The position numbers and the translations under genes are program-made. Below, piece by piece: positions 25,525 to 35,206 of a stretch of DNA of 64,000 bases (within the stretch, counting starts at the first letter, position 1; each line of letters opens with the position of its first letter). The notes beneath the pieces are model-generated. The model was not told the DNA's origin, did no database searches, and was given only the letters and a program-made list of their open reading frames with translations. The stretch is taken from contig JAMBOW010000008.1 in the NCBI GenBank assembly GCA_023715865.1, positions 100,962 to 164,961 on the forward strand, read 5' to 3'. The stretch comes from Neobacillus mesonae. Lineage in GTDB: Bacteria; Bacillota; Bacilli; Paenibacillales; Paenibacillaceae.

Positions 25525-27189
25525 TTAAAATCTCCCTGACTTGAAAATATAGATAATGAACCAGACTACCATCAAACCAGCAACCACTATTCCAATTTCG
25601 ACAACCGGGATGTTCCATGCCTGGGTGCTTAAGGTAGATCCGATAATAAGCCCCACCATCAATATGCTGAAGGCTAAGAGCACAATGCTGAAGGACAGCC
25701 GATTGCTGATCTGGTCCAGCTTTCGCATCATCTGATCCAGCTCCGGAACACTAATTTCGACCTTCAGTTTCCCCTTGCTTATGATTGAAGACAGAAGTCT
25801 GGCTTGTCCGGGCAGATCGACGAGCGTTGAGACAAATTCGCTCAAGCTGCTGGACAGCTTGCCTCTGAGCCGCTTGGTGTTGAACTTCTCCCGAACCAGC
25901 TTGCGTCCGAATGGCTCTGCCATATCGATAATACTAAGCCCAGGGTCCAGATTTTCGATAACACCTTCAAGAGTAACCAGCGCTTTGCCGAGTAAAATGA
26001 TGTCAGGAGGAAGCGTGATTTGATGCCGCTGCGCGACGCCAAACAAGTCATTCAATGCCTTGCCTACGCTGATTTTTGAAAAGGGAATATCATAATATTC
26101 ATCCCTCAGCCGGTCCAGGTCACCCCGCAGCACGCTCATATTCGTTCCCTCCGGGATCATGCCGAGCCGTTCAATGGCGCGAACCATGCTATCTGTATTT
26201 TTGCGCATAAGGGCAATGATGAGAGACGTCAGGTGCTCTTTCATATCGCTGTTCAAACGGCCGACCATGCCAAAGTCGAGGTAAGCCAGCGTCTCATCTT
26301 TCATAATCATTAGATTGCCGGGATGCGGATCCGCATGAAAAAAACCTTCAATAAAAATTTGATGCAGCATGGAATCGACCAGCTTCTGAGCGATCCCTTT
26401 CAGGTCATAGCCCCGGCTCAGCAGCTCTCCCCGCTGGTTCAACATAATCCCGTCCATATATTCCATCGTCAATACTTTCGCGCTGCTGTAGTCCCAATAT
26501 ATTTTTGGAATATGTACCAGAGCATTGTCTATAAATTGCTGCCCCACTTTTTCTGTATTACGGCCTTCATGACTGTAATCCAGTTCTGCTAGCAGCGAGA
26601 CCGCAAACTCCTCCACCATCTCCCGAAGCTGATAGCGGTGAACCCATTCCCAGCGGCGCTCTGCGAGTGCTACAAAATCTCTTAATATATCCAAATCACG
26701 CCGGATGACAGGCGAAATTCCCGGTCTTTGAATTTTAATAGCAACCTTCTCTCCGGTAATCAGTCGACCCACATGAACCTGCCCGATGCTTGCAGCAGCC
26801 ACCGGTGTATCATCAAAATAGGCCAGTACCTGGGATAGAGGGATGCCCAGTTCCTGCTCCACAATTCCTCTTGCTGTCTCTGACGAGAACGAAGAAACTT
26901 GATCCTGCAATTTGGTAAGCTCCTGTACGATACCGGCAGGCAGCAAATCCGAACGAGTACTGGCCAGCTGGCCAAGCTTTACGAAGGTAGGACCCAGATC
27001 TTCTAATACATGGCGTATTCGCTCTCCAAGTGTTTTAGACTCGGGAATGGGCTCGCGCATAATTAAGCGACGCGGCAGGGATAATGCTTGAAAAAAACCC
27101 ATTTCCTCCACAATATAACCGAAGCCATGACGCATTAGCGCCATGGCAATATCTCTGTACCGTCCTGCATTTTGTATACGAACAGCCAT
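25525..27189 (-). CDS. AarF/UbiB (ABC1) family atypical kinase
   Basis: A 554-residue membrane-anchored atypical kinase/ATPase. Seen: the family-defining KxGQ helix (KLGQLASTR, 71-80), the Ala-rich loop AAASIGQVH in place of a normal P-loop, the Lys in KVAIKIQRPG, ELDYSHEGRN, the catalytic-loop FFHADPHPGNL and metal-binding YLDFGMVG, and two C-terminal transmembrane helices (about 495-550). UbiB supports ubiquinone synthesis in proteobacteria, but Bacillales make menaquinone, so its role here is unknown; quinone or lipid homeostasis is a guess. Its ATG overlaps the stop of the phasin-like gene (TAATG), so the two are coupled. Confidence 0.93.
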   Translation of the reverse strand: MAVRIQNAGRYRDIAMALMRHGFGYIVEEMGFFQALSLPRRLIMREPIPESKTLGERIRHVLEDLGPTFVKLGQLASTRSDLLPAGIVQELTKLQDQVSSFSSETARGIVEQELGIPLSQVLAYFDDTPVAAASIGQVHVGRLITGEKVAIKIQRPGISPVIRRDLDILRDFVALAERRWEWVHRYQLREMVEEFAVSLLAELDYSHEGRNTEKVGQQFIDNALVHIPKIYWDYSSAKVLTMEYMDGIMLNQRGELLSRGYDLKGIAQKLVDSMLHQIFIEGFFHADPHPGNLMIMKDETLAYLDFGMVGRLNSDMKEHLTSLIIALMRKNTDSMVRAIERLGMIPEGTNMSVLRGDLDRLRDEYYDIPFSKISVGKALNDLFGVAQRHQITLPPDIILLGKALVTLEGVIENLDPGLSIIDMAEPFGRKLVREKFNTKRLRGKLSSSLSEFVSTLVDLPGQARLLSSIISKGKLKVEISVPELDQMMRKLDQISNRLSFSIVLLAFSILMVGLIIGSTLSTQAWNIPVVEIGIVVAGLMVVWFIIYIFKSGRF

Positions 27190-27584
27190 TATTCAATCTC
27201 TTTAGTAGGAGTAGGAGGCTGCACTTCAGGCGTCGTTGTCTCATCCAGCACAGGCGTATCCGGCTTGGCAGGATCAATCGTCAGCTCCTTTGCCGCAAGC
27301 TGACTCTCAAGCTCAGCAATGCGTCTCTCGAGTCTTGCAATATCCGCTTTGGTTGACACTCCAAGATCAACGAGCACTTTCTCGACCTGGTCAGTAATGG
27401 CTTTCTTAATTCCTGCTGACTCCTCAGCTCCCCGCTCCATCAGCTTATCAATCACTGCCTTGGATTGAGAAGGCGCCAGCTCTCCTCGTTTAACCAGCTC
27501 GTTGACTGTACTCTCGATTTTCTCTTTGCTGTAAAGGGTAAATCCCCATCCTAAGGAAACGGCTTTCTTAAACAAGTCGCTCAT
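27189..27584 (-). CDS. Phasin-like coiled-coil protein
   Basis: A 131-residue protein of the phasin family / polyhydroxyalkanoate regulator type. Seen: DLFKKAVSLGWGFTLYSKEKIESTVNELVKRGEL-like N-terminal helix, then a heptad-rich helix (ADIARLERRIAELESQLAAKE), then an acidic Pro/Thr-rich tail. No PHA synthase is present in the window. First gene of a two-gene unit with aarF (one-base overlap), a pairing that suggests a membrane or lipid surface role. ATG at 27584 follows GGAAGAG. Confidence 0.75.
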   Translation of the reverse strand: MSDLFKKAVSLGWGFTLYSKEKIESTVNELVKRGELAPSQSKAVIDKLMERGAEESAGIKKAITDQVEKVLVDLGVSTKADIARLERRIAELESQLAAKELTIDPAKPDTPVLDETTTPEVQPPTPTKEIE

Positions 27585-27637
27585 GATTGCTCTTCCTCCT
27601 TTATTTTCCTTACCTTATTATATCTTCTTTTCGTATC

Positions 27638-28282
27638 TTATACTCTCATCTTTGTACGTGTCGCCCACATGGCTGACCGTAAAACCAATTTGCGGAAGGA
27701 CTCCTCAGAGAAAGAAGGCACGTCATGACCCGGCATAAGGTACACTACTCTTCCCATTCCATAAGCGTGCGCCCAAGCACAAGGCCAAGTCTCTTCCCCA
27801 TCTGTATATTCAAGAAGCACCGTCTTCTCCGAAAAAGAATCAAACTCAAATCGGTAGGGTTCTTCTTCCATAATAAAATTATTTACCCCTTCGACAATGG
27901 AGTGACTCCCTGCCACAACATTAAAATTCAGCCGGCGCGGTGCCGGGTGTCCTGTAAATCTTCCACCAAGCAGCTGCGCTATTTCATATCGATTGTGCAT
28001 GGAAATGCCGTTATGAAGCACAAGCAGCCCTCCTCCACCGCTCACATAACTGAGCAATCCGGCGGTTTGCTGCGGAGCAATCGCTCCTTTCCAATCATCG
28101 AAATAGGATATTAACAAATCATAGCCTGATAAGTTCTCTGCAAGCAGCAAATTTCGATTCTCGCTGCATTGTACCGACATTTCTTCATGCAGAATACGGC
28201 TGATTTCCTCGTCCACTCCTTGCAATGGGTGGTACATCGGGTGAGTGTAATCTCCTAACAGTAAAGCTTTTTTTCGATCCAT
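27638..28282 (-). CDS. ThuA-like domain protein (glutamine amidotransferase-like fold)
   Basis: A 214-residue protein of the ThuA/trehalose-utilisation family. Seen: start KKALLLGDYTHPMYHP, YDLLISYFDDWKGAI, GGGGLLVLHNGIS, the GGRFTGHPAPR block and C-terminal GMGRVVYLMPGHDVPSF with the conserved Gly-His. ThuA proteins are class I amidotransferase-like but their activity is unsettled; links to sugar metabolism exist. No sugar genes are adjacent. GGAGG precedes ATG 28282. Confidence 0.85.
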   Translation of the reverse strand: MDRKKALLLGDYTHPMYHPLQGVDEEISRILHEEMSVQCSENRNLLLAENLSGYDLLISYFDDWKGAIAPQQTAGLLSYVSGGGGLLVLHNGISMHNRYEIAQLLGGRFTGHPAPRRLNFNVVAGSHSIVEGVNNFIMEEEPYRFEFDSFSEKTVLLEYTDGEETWPCAWAHAYGMGRVVYLMPGHDVPSFSEESFRKLVLRSAMWATRTKMRV

Positions 28283-28469
28283 CCTATGTCCTCCTTGCTA
28301 TTACTCTCTATTTCAACTATATAAACATAAGAGCTGAAAACCATTTGTGCCTAGTATAGCCTTATTCTTTCTCCTAAATCCGCTTCAGGCGCACAATTAG
28401 AGTCTCTCCTTCAATTCGAGCCCGACAGCCCTATCCCCTTTTCGCTTCCTTCAATTCATGGAATAGTCA

Positions 28470-28508
28470 CAATAAAATACGAACCGATAACTGTGGACCG
28501 GTTCGTAT
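28470..28508 (-). terminator. Terminator after CBS/CorC gene
   Basis: Perfect 10-base arms ATACGAACCG (28477-28486) and CGGTTCGTAT (28499-28508), minus-strand tail TTTATTG. The remaining 28283-28469 holds nothing recognisable. Confidence 0.8.
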
Positions 28509-28547
28509 CTATGTTCACTTTTATATGGATATTAGCTTACAGCATTC

Positions 28548-29885
28548 TTATGTCTCTTCCTGAACGAGTTCATTCTCCTGTTCGCCGTCCGGAAGCTTCT
28601 TAACGACAATTTTGCGTATTCTCTGCTTGCCTACTTCCTCCACTTTATAGCGGAATCCGCGGTAATCGAATTCAGGATGCTCCTGCTTCGTCGGAATTCT
28701 TCCAAGCGTCCCGATCATAAAGCCGCTGAGTGTCTCGTATTCATCCTCAGGAAGACTAGCTCTAACAATATCTGCGACCTCATCAAGCCTTGCCGTTCCG
28801 TTAAAAGAAAAGGTTGTTTCATCAATCTGCTCATAGATGGATTCATCTTCATCATACTCATCGTAGATCGAGCCCACGATCTCTTCAATGAGGTCCTCAA
28901 TCGTAATGATCCCGGCTGTACCGCCATATTCATCAACGACAATCGCCATATGCACATGATTCTGCTGCAGCTCTTCCAGCAGATCATCACCCTTCTTGGT
29001 CTCAGATACAAAATAGGGTGCACGGATGATATCCCTTAGTTTTCTCGGGTTGACCTCATCCCTCTTGAACTGAACAATCAGGTCCTTTACATGGAGTAAT
29101 CCAATGACATTATCTATCCGTTCTTCAAATACCGGAAAACGGGTATACTGCTCGGATTGGACCATATCAATGATATCTTCAAACGGCGTGTCCACCGAAA
29201 TAGCCACCATATCTGTACGATGCGTCATCATATCAGATACCGTCTTATTATCAAAATCGAATATATTATGGATAATCATCTTCTCGCTTTGCTGAATCGT
29301 CCCTCGTTCAAGGCCTGTATCCACCAGCATGCGGATTTCTTCTTCAGAAGCCTCTTCCTCTTCGGCATTCGGATCAATACCGAACATGCGCACCGTTACG
29401 TTCGTCGAAGCGGTAAGCAATTTAACAAACGGAGCAACGATCTTCGACAGCACACTAAGCGGTCCTACAACAGCAAGCGCAATGGATTCTGCCTTTTTCA
29501 TCGCAATCCGTTTAGGAACGAGCTCACCGAATACAAGCGTAAAGTAGGAAAGAATCAGTGTAATGACGATTACGGATATAGAGGAAAGCACCCCAGGGGA
29601 AACATCCAAACCGATCGATAATAAATAATCGACAAGCAGGGATGCAAATTTATCCGCTGCAAACGCACTGTTCAGGAACCCGGCAAGCGTGATCCCGATT
29701 TGAATCGTCGATAAGAAGCCTGTTGGCTCCTCAACCAGCTTCTCCAGCTTTTGAGCTTTCTTGTTCCCCTCAAGAGAAAGAACACGAATCCGGTTATCAT
29801 TAATGGAGATCAGTGCCATTTCAGATGCAGCAAAAAATGCATTGACCACGAGCAATACAAGGATGACAATAATGTCAAACAACAA
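28548..29885 (-). CDS. CNNM/CorC-type membrane protein with CBS domains (hemolysin family)
   Basis: About 445 residues. Seen in order: DUF21/CNNM transmembrane domain (about 1-190) with ASEMALISINDNRIR and the GELVPKRIA motif, a CBS pair (about 215-335; MTHRTDMVAI, VDEYGGTAGIITIEDLIEEIVG), and a C-terminal CorC_HlyC domain (from about 350). Such proteins export or regulate Mg2+ (or Co2+), as YhdP/MpfA do in Bacillales. I choose TTG at 29885, eight bases after GGGAGG; GTG 29894 overlaps that site. Monocistronic. Confidence 0.92.
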   Translation of the reverse strand: MLFDIIVILVLLVVNAFFAASEMALISINDNRIRVLSLEGNKKAQKLEKLVEEPTGFLSTIQIGITLAGFLNSAFAADKFASLLVDYLLSIGLDVSPGVLSSISVIVITLILSYFTLVFGELVPKRIAMKKAESIALAVVGPLSVLSKIVAPFVKLLTASTNVTVRMFGIDPNAEEEEASEEEIRMLVDTGLERGTIQQSEKMIIHNIFDFDNKTVSDMMTHRTDMVAISVDTPFEDIIDMVQSEQYTRFPVFEERIDNVIGLLHVKDLIVQFKRDEVNPRKLRDIIRAPYFVSETKKGDDLLEELQQNHVHMAIVVDEYGGTAGIITIEDLIEEIVGSIYDEYDEDESIYEQIDETTFSFNGTARLDEVADIVRASLPEDEYETLSGFMIGTLGRIPTKQEHPEFDYRGFRYKVEEVGKQRIRKIVVKKLPDGEQENELVQEET

Positions 29886-30024
29886 TTGGTGCACCTCCCA
29901 AAGATATCAATACATGAGACGAAAGCCTAAAGAATAGGCTAAGTATCAAAATATGTACAACTTTTACATGATTAAGGCTTACTATGATCTAAACACAAAT
30001 CCAACATCTCTAAACCTGGAGCAA

Positions 30025-30070
30025 CCTCAAAAGACACCTCACCTCGTTAGCAAAAGCAGGCAGGTGTCTT
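30025..30070 (-). terminator. Terminator after uroporphyrinogen-III synthase-like gene
   Basis: AAGACACCT (30031-30039) and AGGTGTCTT (30062-30070) with a partly paired interior; minus-strand tail TTTTGAGG. Confidence 0.65.
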
Positions 30071-30100
30071 ATGGAATAGCATGTTACAAAACCTATTACC

Positions 30101-30922
30101 TTATACAGACTTTTCCTCTGCAAAATACTTGCCAAGCGCTACGATCATGCTGCCCATTCTTTCCTCAGCCGGTATAACATGCGGCTCAATCCCTTCTTCG
30201 ATCATCGCTTGTGCGGTTACCTTTCCAACCGCCGCAGTCACGATATCTTGGGCCAGACGCTCCTGCATCTGCTCGAACCTTCCATGACGCTCTGCATAAT
30301 CTTTAAGAAAACGGATCTGCGGCGCACTTGTAAACGTAATAGCATCGATCTGCTTGTCCAAAATATCGGATAAGAGAAGCTTAAGATCCTGTTCTTCTGG
30401 CGGCACATGCCGATAAGGCAGCACCTGCAGTACTTCCTTGATTCCTTTCTCCTCGAGCCATGCCATTAAACGGGGAGCCGATTCCCCATGCAGCTGAACA
30501 ATAACCTTCACGCCTTCCAGATTGTGGGCCTCAAGCTCCCGAATAAGTCCTAAAGTACTGCCATCGTCATCCCGGACTACCGGCTTCAAGCTTCTTTTTC
30601 GTAGTGCATTCACCGTCTTGTAGCCCCGTGCGGCAATCTGAGAGGAGTTAAGCGCGGTAAGAAGCTCCTCCTGCAATCCTATCTGCTCAGCGGCATCAAA
30701 AATGGCGTCCAGTCCCATGCCTGTCGTGAGTATAGTCCACTCCGGCGGATGCTGGATCCAAGCTTCAATACTGCTCTTCAAGTGAGCATCATCCAGAAAT
30801 ACAGTGCCTTGTGCAGGCCGAAGCACAGGAGTTCCGCCCAGCTTCTCAATAATCATGGATATTTCCTGAGACTTGCGCGGTCCTGCTAGCGCCACTTTTC
30901 TGCCCAGCAAATTCTGTGCCAT
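30101..30922 (-). CDS. Uroporphyrinogen-III synthase-like protein (HemD fold)
   Basis: A 273-residue two-domain protein. Seen: GRKVALAGPRKSQEISMIIEKLGG, WTILTTGMGLDAIF, the second-domain QLHGESAPRLMAWLEEKG, and ITFTSAPQIRFLKDY, the Thr-Ser-Ala/Pro motif of HemD, then AVGKVTAQAMIEEGIEPHVIP. HemD closes hydroxymethylbilane to uroporphyrinogen III for heme, siroheme and B12. No other tetrapyrrole genes are nearby, so this may be a second copy (for example for siroheme) rather than the hem-operon enzyme. GGGAG before ATG 30922. Confidence 0.87.
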   Translation of the reverse strand: MAQNLLGRKVALAGPRKSQEISMIIEKLGGTPVLRPAQGTVFLDDAHLKSSIEAWIQHPPEWTILTTGMGLDAIFDAAEQIGLQEELLTALNSSQIAARGYKTVNALRKRSLKPVVRDDDGSTLGLIRELEAHNLEGVKVIVQLHGESAPRLMAWLEEKGIKEVLQVLPYRHVPPEEQDLKLLLSDILDKQIDAITFTSAPQIRFLKDYAERHGRFEQMQERLAQDIVTAAVGKVTAQAMIEEGIEPHVIPAEERMGSMIVALGKYFAEEKSV

Positions 30923-31008
30923 CTATCGCTCTCCCTTTCCACTATTGATCTTCTACCTAGTATAAAGGCAGTGAAAGGAATAAGAAAGACGACACTGCTG
31001 CTTCACAT

Positions 31009-32175
31009 TCAAGAACCTGCTGCTTGGTCCGCACCCTGACTTGCTGTCTGATCCGCTGCCTCATTCTGCTGCGTGCGCCCATCTCTCTTCTTGTTTTTGG
31101 ACGGCCAAAAAGATAAAAAGATAATGATCGGCAGTACAATGATGAAGAGAATAGCGACTGCTGTCCACTCCCTGTCAAACTTGAAGATCTGGATGGAATC
31201 TTTAAAAAACCAAAACGCGCACACGTAACCGAGCAAAATAATCGGCCCCTGGAGCATACGCCCTGACATACTCTTATGCAGACTGCCCATACCGTAACAG
31301 ACTATATATATATCAAAAGCAACCTTCGTCATATGTATAGGAAGTATCGCAGCCGCAAGAAACATATCAAAGCGATCCAAAAAGTCACTGAGCTGAACTT
31401 GGCGGACAAGCTCATGTGACGGATACGTCATCCTTGGAATGATGGGCAAGCCAATAATCAGAATCATAATGACGATATCAAGGATAAGGAGAATGCAGGC
31501 AAAGGAAAATCCTCTGATAGCTGACTTTAGCTTAAAGCCCTGGCTTCCAAAGATGAAGGGTAATATAATGACTTCTCCCACATAGCTAAATACATACCAC
31601 GCTCCATTGCTGACACCAACCATGTCTACCGGAAATAAGGGCTTCAAATAATGAAAATCAAGCCCCCCCGATACAAAGAACGGCAGCAAAATGATGACAC
31701 CTATTAAAATGGGCATAAATATCTCGGTCATGCTGACAACTGACTTCATGCCTCCTCTAATAATGAAACCGGACATAATAAAGATGCACAGCAGTATTAC
31801 CATTACCGGTGTAATCGGAAGCAGGGTTGTATTTACATATTCCGTCAGCAGTCTCGCATCTCTTGCCATAATGTAAAAGTAATACAGAATGTACAGTACT
31901 ACGATTACCCTTCCCAGAAAGGGCTGGCGTCCAATCATCGCCTGAAACAGGTTTTGATCTCCAAATCGCCGCTGAGTCCTTGAAAGCATCCAAATACAGA
32001 CTAGGAGGATAAGATACACCAGAATGAAGCTCAAGTAGGCATGCTGCTCGCTAAACATGATGACCTCTGATGGTGTATGAATTAATGTCATTGGCAGCGT
32101 AAGCATCACAATCATGAGTCTAAGCTGCCTTGTTGTGATGGGCTGTGAAGGATCGCTCTTCGGTTGTTGACTCAT
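31009..32175 (-). CDS. Spore germinant receptor B subunit (GerAB/APC-type), operon 1
   Basis: A 388-residue integral membrane protein of the GerAB family (amino acid permease fold, about 10 helices), the putative germinant-binding subunit in the spore inner membrane. Seen: N-terminal TTRQLRLMIVMLTLPMTLIH, the YFYIMARDARLLTEYVNTTLLP helix 3 region, QLSDFLDRFDMFLAAAILPIHMTKVAFDIY and a hydrophilic, Gln/Ala-rich C-terminal tail. Last gene of the A-C-D-B operon, 21 bases after the D gene, with GGAGG. The downstream GCAGTG/CACTGC hairpin (about 30966-31000) is a weak terminator candidate. Confidence 0.93.
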   Translation of the reverse strand: MSQQPKSDPSQPITTRQLRLMIVMLTLPMTLIHTPSEVIMFSEQHAYLSFILVYLILLVCIWMLSRTQRRFGDQNLFQAMIGRQPFLGRVIVVLYILYYFYIMARDARLLTEYVNTTLLPITPVMVILLCIFIMSGFIIRGGMKSVVSMTEIFMPILIGVIILLPFFVSGGLDFHYLKPLFPVDMVGVSNGAWYVFSYVGEVIILPFIFGSQGFKLKSAIRGFSFACILLILDIVIMILIIGLPIIPRMTYPSHELVRQVQLSDFLDRFDMFLAAAILPIHMTKVAFDIYIVCYGMGSLHKSMSGRMLQGPIILLGYVCAFWFFKDSIQIFKFDREWTAVAILFIIVLPIIIFLSFWPSKNKKRDGRTQQNEAADQTASQGADQAAGS

Positions 32176-32196
32176 TAAAATATATCCTCCTTTCTT

Positions 32197-32424
32197 CTAT
32201 TCAGTTGGAACCGGGATAAAAGGACCCAGCCATTTGGCCACCGCATAGGTTGGATGGATGACCTCCATCGGGGAAATCGTATAGATCCATATGGCGATAC
32301 TAAGACCAATTATGGTATAAGAAACGATCCGGTTCACAGGCTTGTAATTCTTCAAATTCTGATGATCCTTCACTACAACTAATAGACAAAAGATAAGATA
32401 TGCACCCAGTGCAATAAGATTCAT
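32197..32424 (-). CDS. Small two-helix germinant receptor D-type subunit, operon 1
   Basis: A 75-residue protein with two predicted membrane helices (about 3-18 and 33-50). Its place between C and B genes, its size and two-helix form match the small D subunits reported for some germinant receptors, which tune germination rather than being essential. It starts with ATG overlapping the C-subunit stop by four bases (ATGA), GGAGG upstream. Assignment rests on context and topology, not on a motif. Confidence 0.7.
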   Translation of the reverse strand: MNLIALGAYLIFCLLVVVKDHQNLKNYKPVNRIVSYTIIGLSIAIWIYTISPMEVIHPTYAVAKWLGPFIPVPTE

Positions 32425-33602
32425 TCTGCGATGTCCTCCTCTTCTACAGCAAAGGGACTGGTTGCGGCTCCGTTATTTTCAATTCTGTATCTTGTCTTAA
32501 CCTCAAATTTTACATTTGGGTAAATGTCGTACCAGTGGTCCTTAAGCTTCGCCCACACAGCTGGATTTTCTGTCTTTAGAATTCGCCCAAGCCCAAGTAC
32601 ATCCGAGTTATATTGCTGCAGCCGCTTAAGGTCAGATATAATTTTCCCCTTCATGTATTCATTCATTTTCTGTTCCAATTCGACAATATTATGCTCTGCA
32701 TTCGTATCAAAGTTGGATTCATTCGTCGTGATAGACATACTCGCGCCCGTATAAATCCGGAATGTGATGTCATTCTCCCCTTTAATAATCGGGGTGATCT
32801 TGGAGTTATTCTCTCTAATCGCAAAAAAGATCTTCCCTTGCCCGCGTGGTACAGATACAGGAAGCTCGAGTGTTCTCGCCTGATCCATCGTTAGAAGAAT
32901 CCCATGGGTATCCTGCTTCTTAATGATTCCAACCAGCTTGTCACCACGGAACACTGCAAGCCCGCTGATACCGATATTTCTTCGCGGCTTATCAATTTTG
33001 GGCGGAACGCTTTCCACAGTTTCAACCATCGGCATGATCGGATCAATTCCATCCTCAAGCATAAGATTGACAACCGTCTTCAGTGTCCAAGGTTTTTTCA
33101 GATAAGAGAAGACGAGCTCACGAACGACCTCTCCCGGGTATTGCTCAATTGTTGGTTCCCCATTCAGTACTTCATAGGCATTCCCCTCCGTAATTACAGG
33201 CAGAGCAGACAACCGATTCTCCGGCAAACGTCCGATGGAATCCAGCGCTTCAGCAATTCCTTCCCTTGCAAATGCCTCTCCTAGAAGCAGCGACCTGCGG
33301 TGAGAGAAGTAAAGCTTGCGGGAGGTGCTGGTTTGTTCCTTCAAAGTGACCCCCCGTATCGTCTCACTAACGCTCGACTTCAGGAACCAAGGATTTTCTG
33401 CTGAGCTGCTGCTTCCCCCATTCGACCCAGCAAGCTTTCCCGGAATCGTCACTTGAAGAGTTACGCGATACTTATCCTCCTCCTTATCGAGAGCCGTACC
33501 GACAACAAAGGCAATATCGTTGATTTCTCTGCGATCCCAGCAGCCGGTCAGCAGAGAACACAGCAGGACAAGCAGCACGGCTTTCAATGCTTTTTGGATC
33601 AC
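32421..33602 (-). CDS. Spore germinant receptor C subunit (Ger(x)C lipoprotein), operon 1
   Basis: A lipoprotein of about 393 residues. Seen: hydrophobic signal ending in lipobox LLTGC, followed by the family-typical CWDRREINDIAFVVGTALD, and later domain 2/3 signatures (GLAVFRGDKLVG, LGRILKTENPAVW). C subunits are diacylglycerol-anchored outside the spore inner membrane. I choose GTG at 33602 (11 bases after GAAGGG), because GTG 33614 abuts that site. Coupled to gerA upstream (5-base gap) and D downstream (4-base overlap). Confidence 0.93.
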   Translation of the reverse strand: MIQKALKAVLLVLLCSLLTGCWDRREINDIAFVVGTALDKEEDKYRVTLQVTIPGKLAGSNGGSSSSAENPWFLKSSVSETIRGVTLKEQTSTSRKLYFSHRRSLLLGEAFAREGIAEALDSIGRLPENRLSALPVITEGNAYEVLNGEPTIEQYPGEVVRELVFSYLKKPWTLKTVVNLMLEDGIDPIMPMVETVESVPPKIDKPRRNIGISGLAVFRGDKLVGIIKKQDTHGILLTMDQARTLELPVSVPRGQGKIFFAIRENNSKITPIIKGENDITFRIYTGASMSITTNESNFDTNAEHNIVELEQKMNEYMKGKIISDLKRLQQYNSDVLGLGRILKTENPAVWAKLKDHWYDIYPNVKFEVKTRYRIENNGAATSPFAVEEEDIAE

Positions 33603-33607
33603 AGTTG

Positions 33608-35206
33608 TTACCACCCTTCATCCGAATTGGGAGAACCATTAATATGTTCGTTCATCCGCTTACGCTTGTCATTGGGTGCAGAGGAAGGCTTGAATAACAT
33701 CTTCCACCAAGGTACCCGAACGATGATATCCTTGAACTGGCCTTTCCGGAATGGGCTGATCCCCATCAGATAAGGCTGTCCGAAAGAAGTAAGCTGGGTC
33801 AGATGGGCCGAAATCAATACCGTACCGATAACTATGCCGAACAGTCCCAAGCTTCCTGCGAGTATCATGAGCGGAAAACGCAGCAGCCGCAGTGTAATGG
33901 CAAAGTTGAATCTCGGAATTGTAAAAGAAGCGATACCCGTCATGGACACGATGATAACCATCGGAGCAGATACAATCCCGGCTGTTACTGCCGCCTGCCC
34001 GATAACAAGCGCTCCAAGGATGCTCACCGCTTGCCCGACGGCTTTTGGTAATCGAACCCCTGCCTCCCTCAGCGCTTCAAAGGAGATCTCCATCAGTAAT
34101 GCTTCGACCAGCGCAGGAAAAGGAATAGCTTCCCGGGCAGCCGCAATGCTGATAATCAGCGTGGTTGGAAGCATGTCCTGATGAAAGGTTGTGATGGCAA
34201 TATACAAAGCCGGCAGAAACAGAGCTACCATCATAAAAAACAATCGGATCCAGCGCAAAAAGTTACTGATAAAGAACCGTTCGTAATAATCCTCACTGGC
34301 TTGAAGCATCTGCCACATGGTGACAGGACCGATCAAGGCAAAGGGGGTGCCGTCTACCAAAATGGTAAATTTCCCTTCCAACAGGTTAGCAACGACGGTG
34401 TCCGGTCTTTCCGTATAATGGAGCTGCGGAAACGGAGAATACGGGTGATCCTCAATTAATTCTTCGATGTAGCCGGACTCCAATACCCCGTCAATGTCAA
34501 TCTTTTGAATCCGCTGTCTGACATCGTCAATCAGCTTCTCCCCTGCAATTCCTTTGATATATGTAAGGACAACACTTGTCTTTGTCTCTGTTCCGAGCGT
34601 GAAATTTTCCATCTTCAGCATGGGTGTCTTCAGTTTGAAACGGATGAGCCCAGTATTCACACGTAGCACTTCCGTAAAGCCTTCACGAGGCCCACGGACA
34701 ACGCCTTCCGTCTGCGGCTCTTGCACTGAACGGCGCATTCCGCCTTTGAGATCAAAAAGAAGCGCTTCGTCATTGCCTTCAATAAGAACAAGCACACTGC
34801 CATCGGTGACGCCTTCTGCCGCCTTTCGCCAGGTATCGGCTTTTTTTACATGGGATAAGGAGATGGGAACATCTTCAAGCGCAATTCCCTCTGAATCACC
34901 ATTGGCTAATCTTGTACCTCTTACGAGCGGCAAAATAATATGGTCCTGAAGTTCTGCAGAGATGACGATTCCCTCCAGGTAAGCTAGACACACGTCAGGA
35001 TATCCATCATGCTTAATTTCCCGGAATACAAAATCGGAGCAATCCTTGAACACTTCCTGAAGAACAGACAGGTTGGACTTCAAGTTTTTTTCGATTAACC
35101 AATCCATCTGTGGAAGCTCAGGAACTCCTTTGTCCTCATTTGATTGATCTGATGGCTGCTTCGTTTCGTCCGGTTCTTGTTTTGCTTTGTCCTTTTTGTC
35201 GTTCAT
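33608..35206 (-). CDS. Spore germinant receptor A subunit (GerA/SpoVAF family), operon 1
   Basis: A 532-residue protein: hydrophilic N-terminal domain (to about 300) including a charged KDKAKQEPDETKQPSD start, then 5-6 membrane helices and a basic C-terminal tail. Seen: the family blocks VRGPREGFTEVLRVNTGLIRF, GYIEELIEDHPYSPFPQ, ERPDTVVANLLEGKFTILVDGTPFALI and IPFPALVEALLMEISFEALREAGVRLP. The A subunits oligomerise and are thought to form the ion-release channel. First gene of the A-C-D-B operon; AGAGGTGAG precedes ATG 35206. Expected to be made in the forespore under SigG; I could not identify a convincing SigG promoter. Confidence 0.95.
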   Translation of the reverse strand: MNDKKDKAKQEPDETKQPSDQSNEDKGVPELPQMDWLIEKNLKSNLSVLQEVFKDCSDFVFREIKHDGYPDVCLAYLEGIVISAELQDHIILPLVRGTRLANGDSEGIALEDVPISLSHVKKADTWRKAAEGVTDGSVLVLIEGNDEALLFDLKGGMRRSVQEPQTEGVVRGPREGFTEVLRVNTGLIRFKLKTPMLKMENFTLGTETKTSVVLTYIKGIAGEKLIDDVRQRIQKIDIDGVLESGYIEELIEDHPYSPFPQLHYTERPDTVVANLLEGKFTILVDGTPFALIGPVTMWQMLQASEDYYERFFISNFLRWIRLFFMMVALFLPALYIAITTFHQDMLPTTLIISIAAAREAIPFPALVEALLMEISFEALREAGVRLPKAVGQAVSILGALVIGQAAVTAGIVSAPMVIIVSMTGIASFTIPRFNFAITLRLLRFPLMILAGSLGLFGIVIGTVLISAHLTQLTSFGQPYLMGISPFRKGQFKDIIVRVPWWKMLFKPSSAPNDKRKRMNEHINGSPNSDEGW

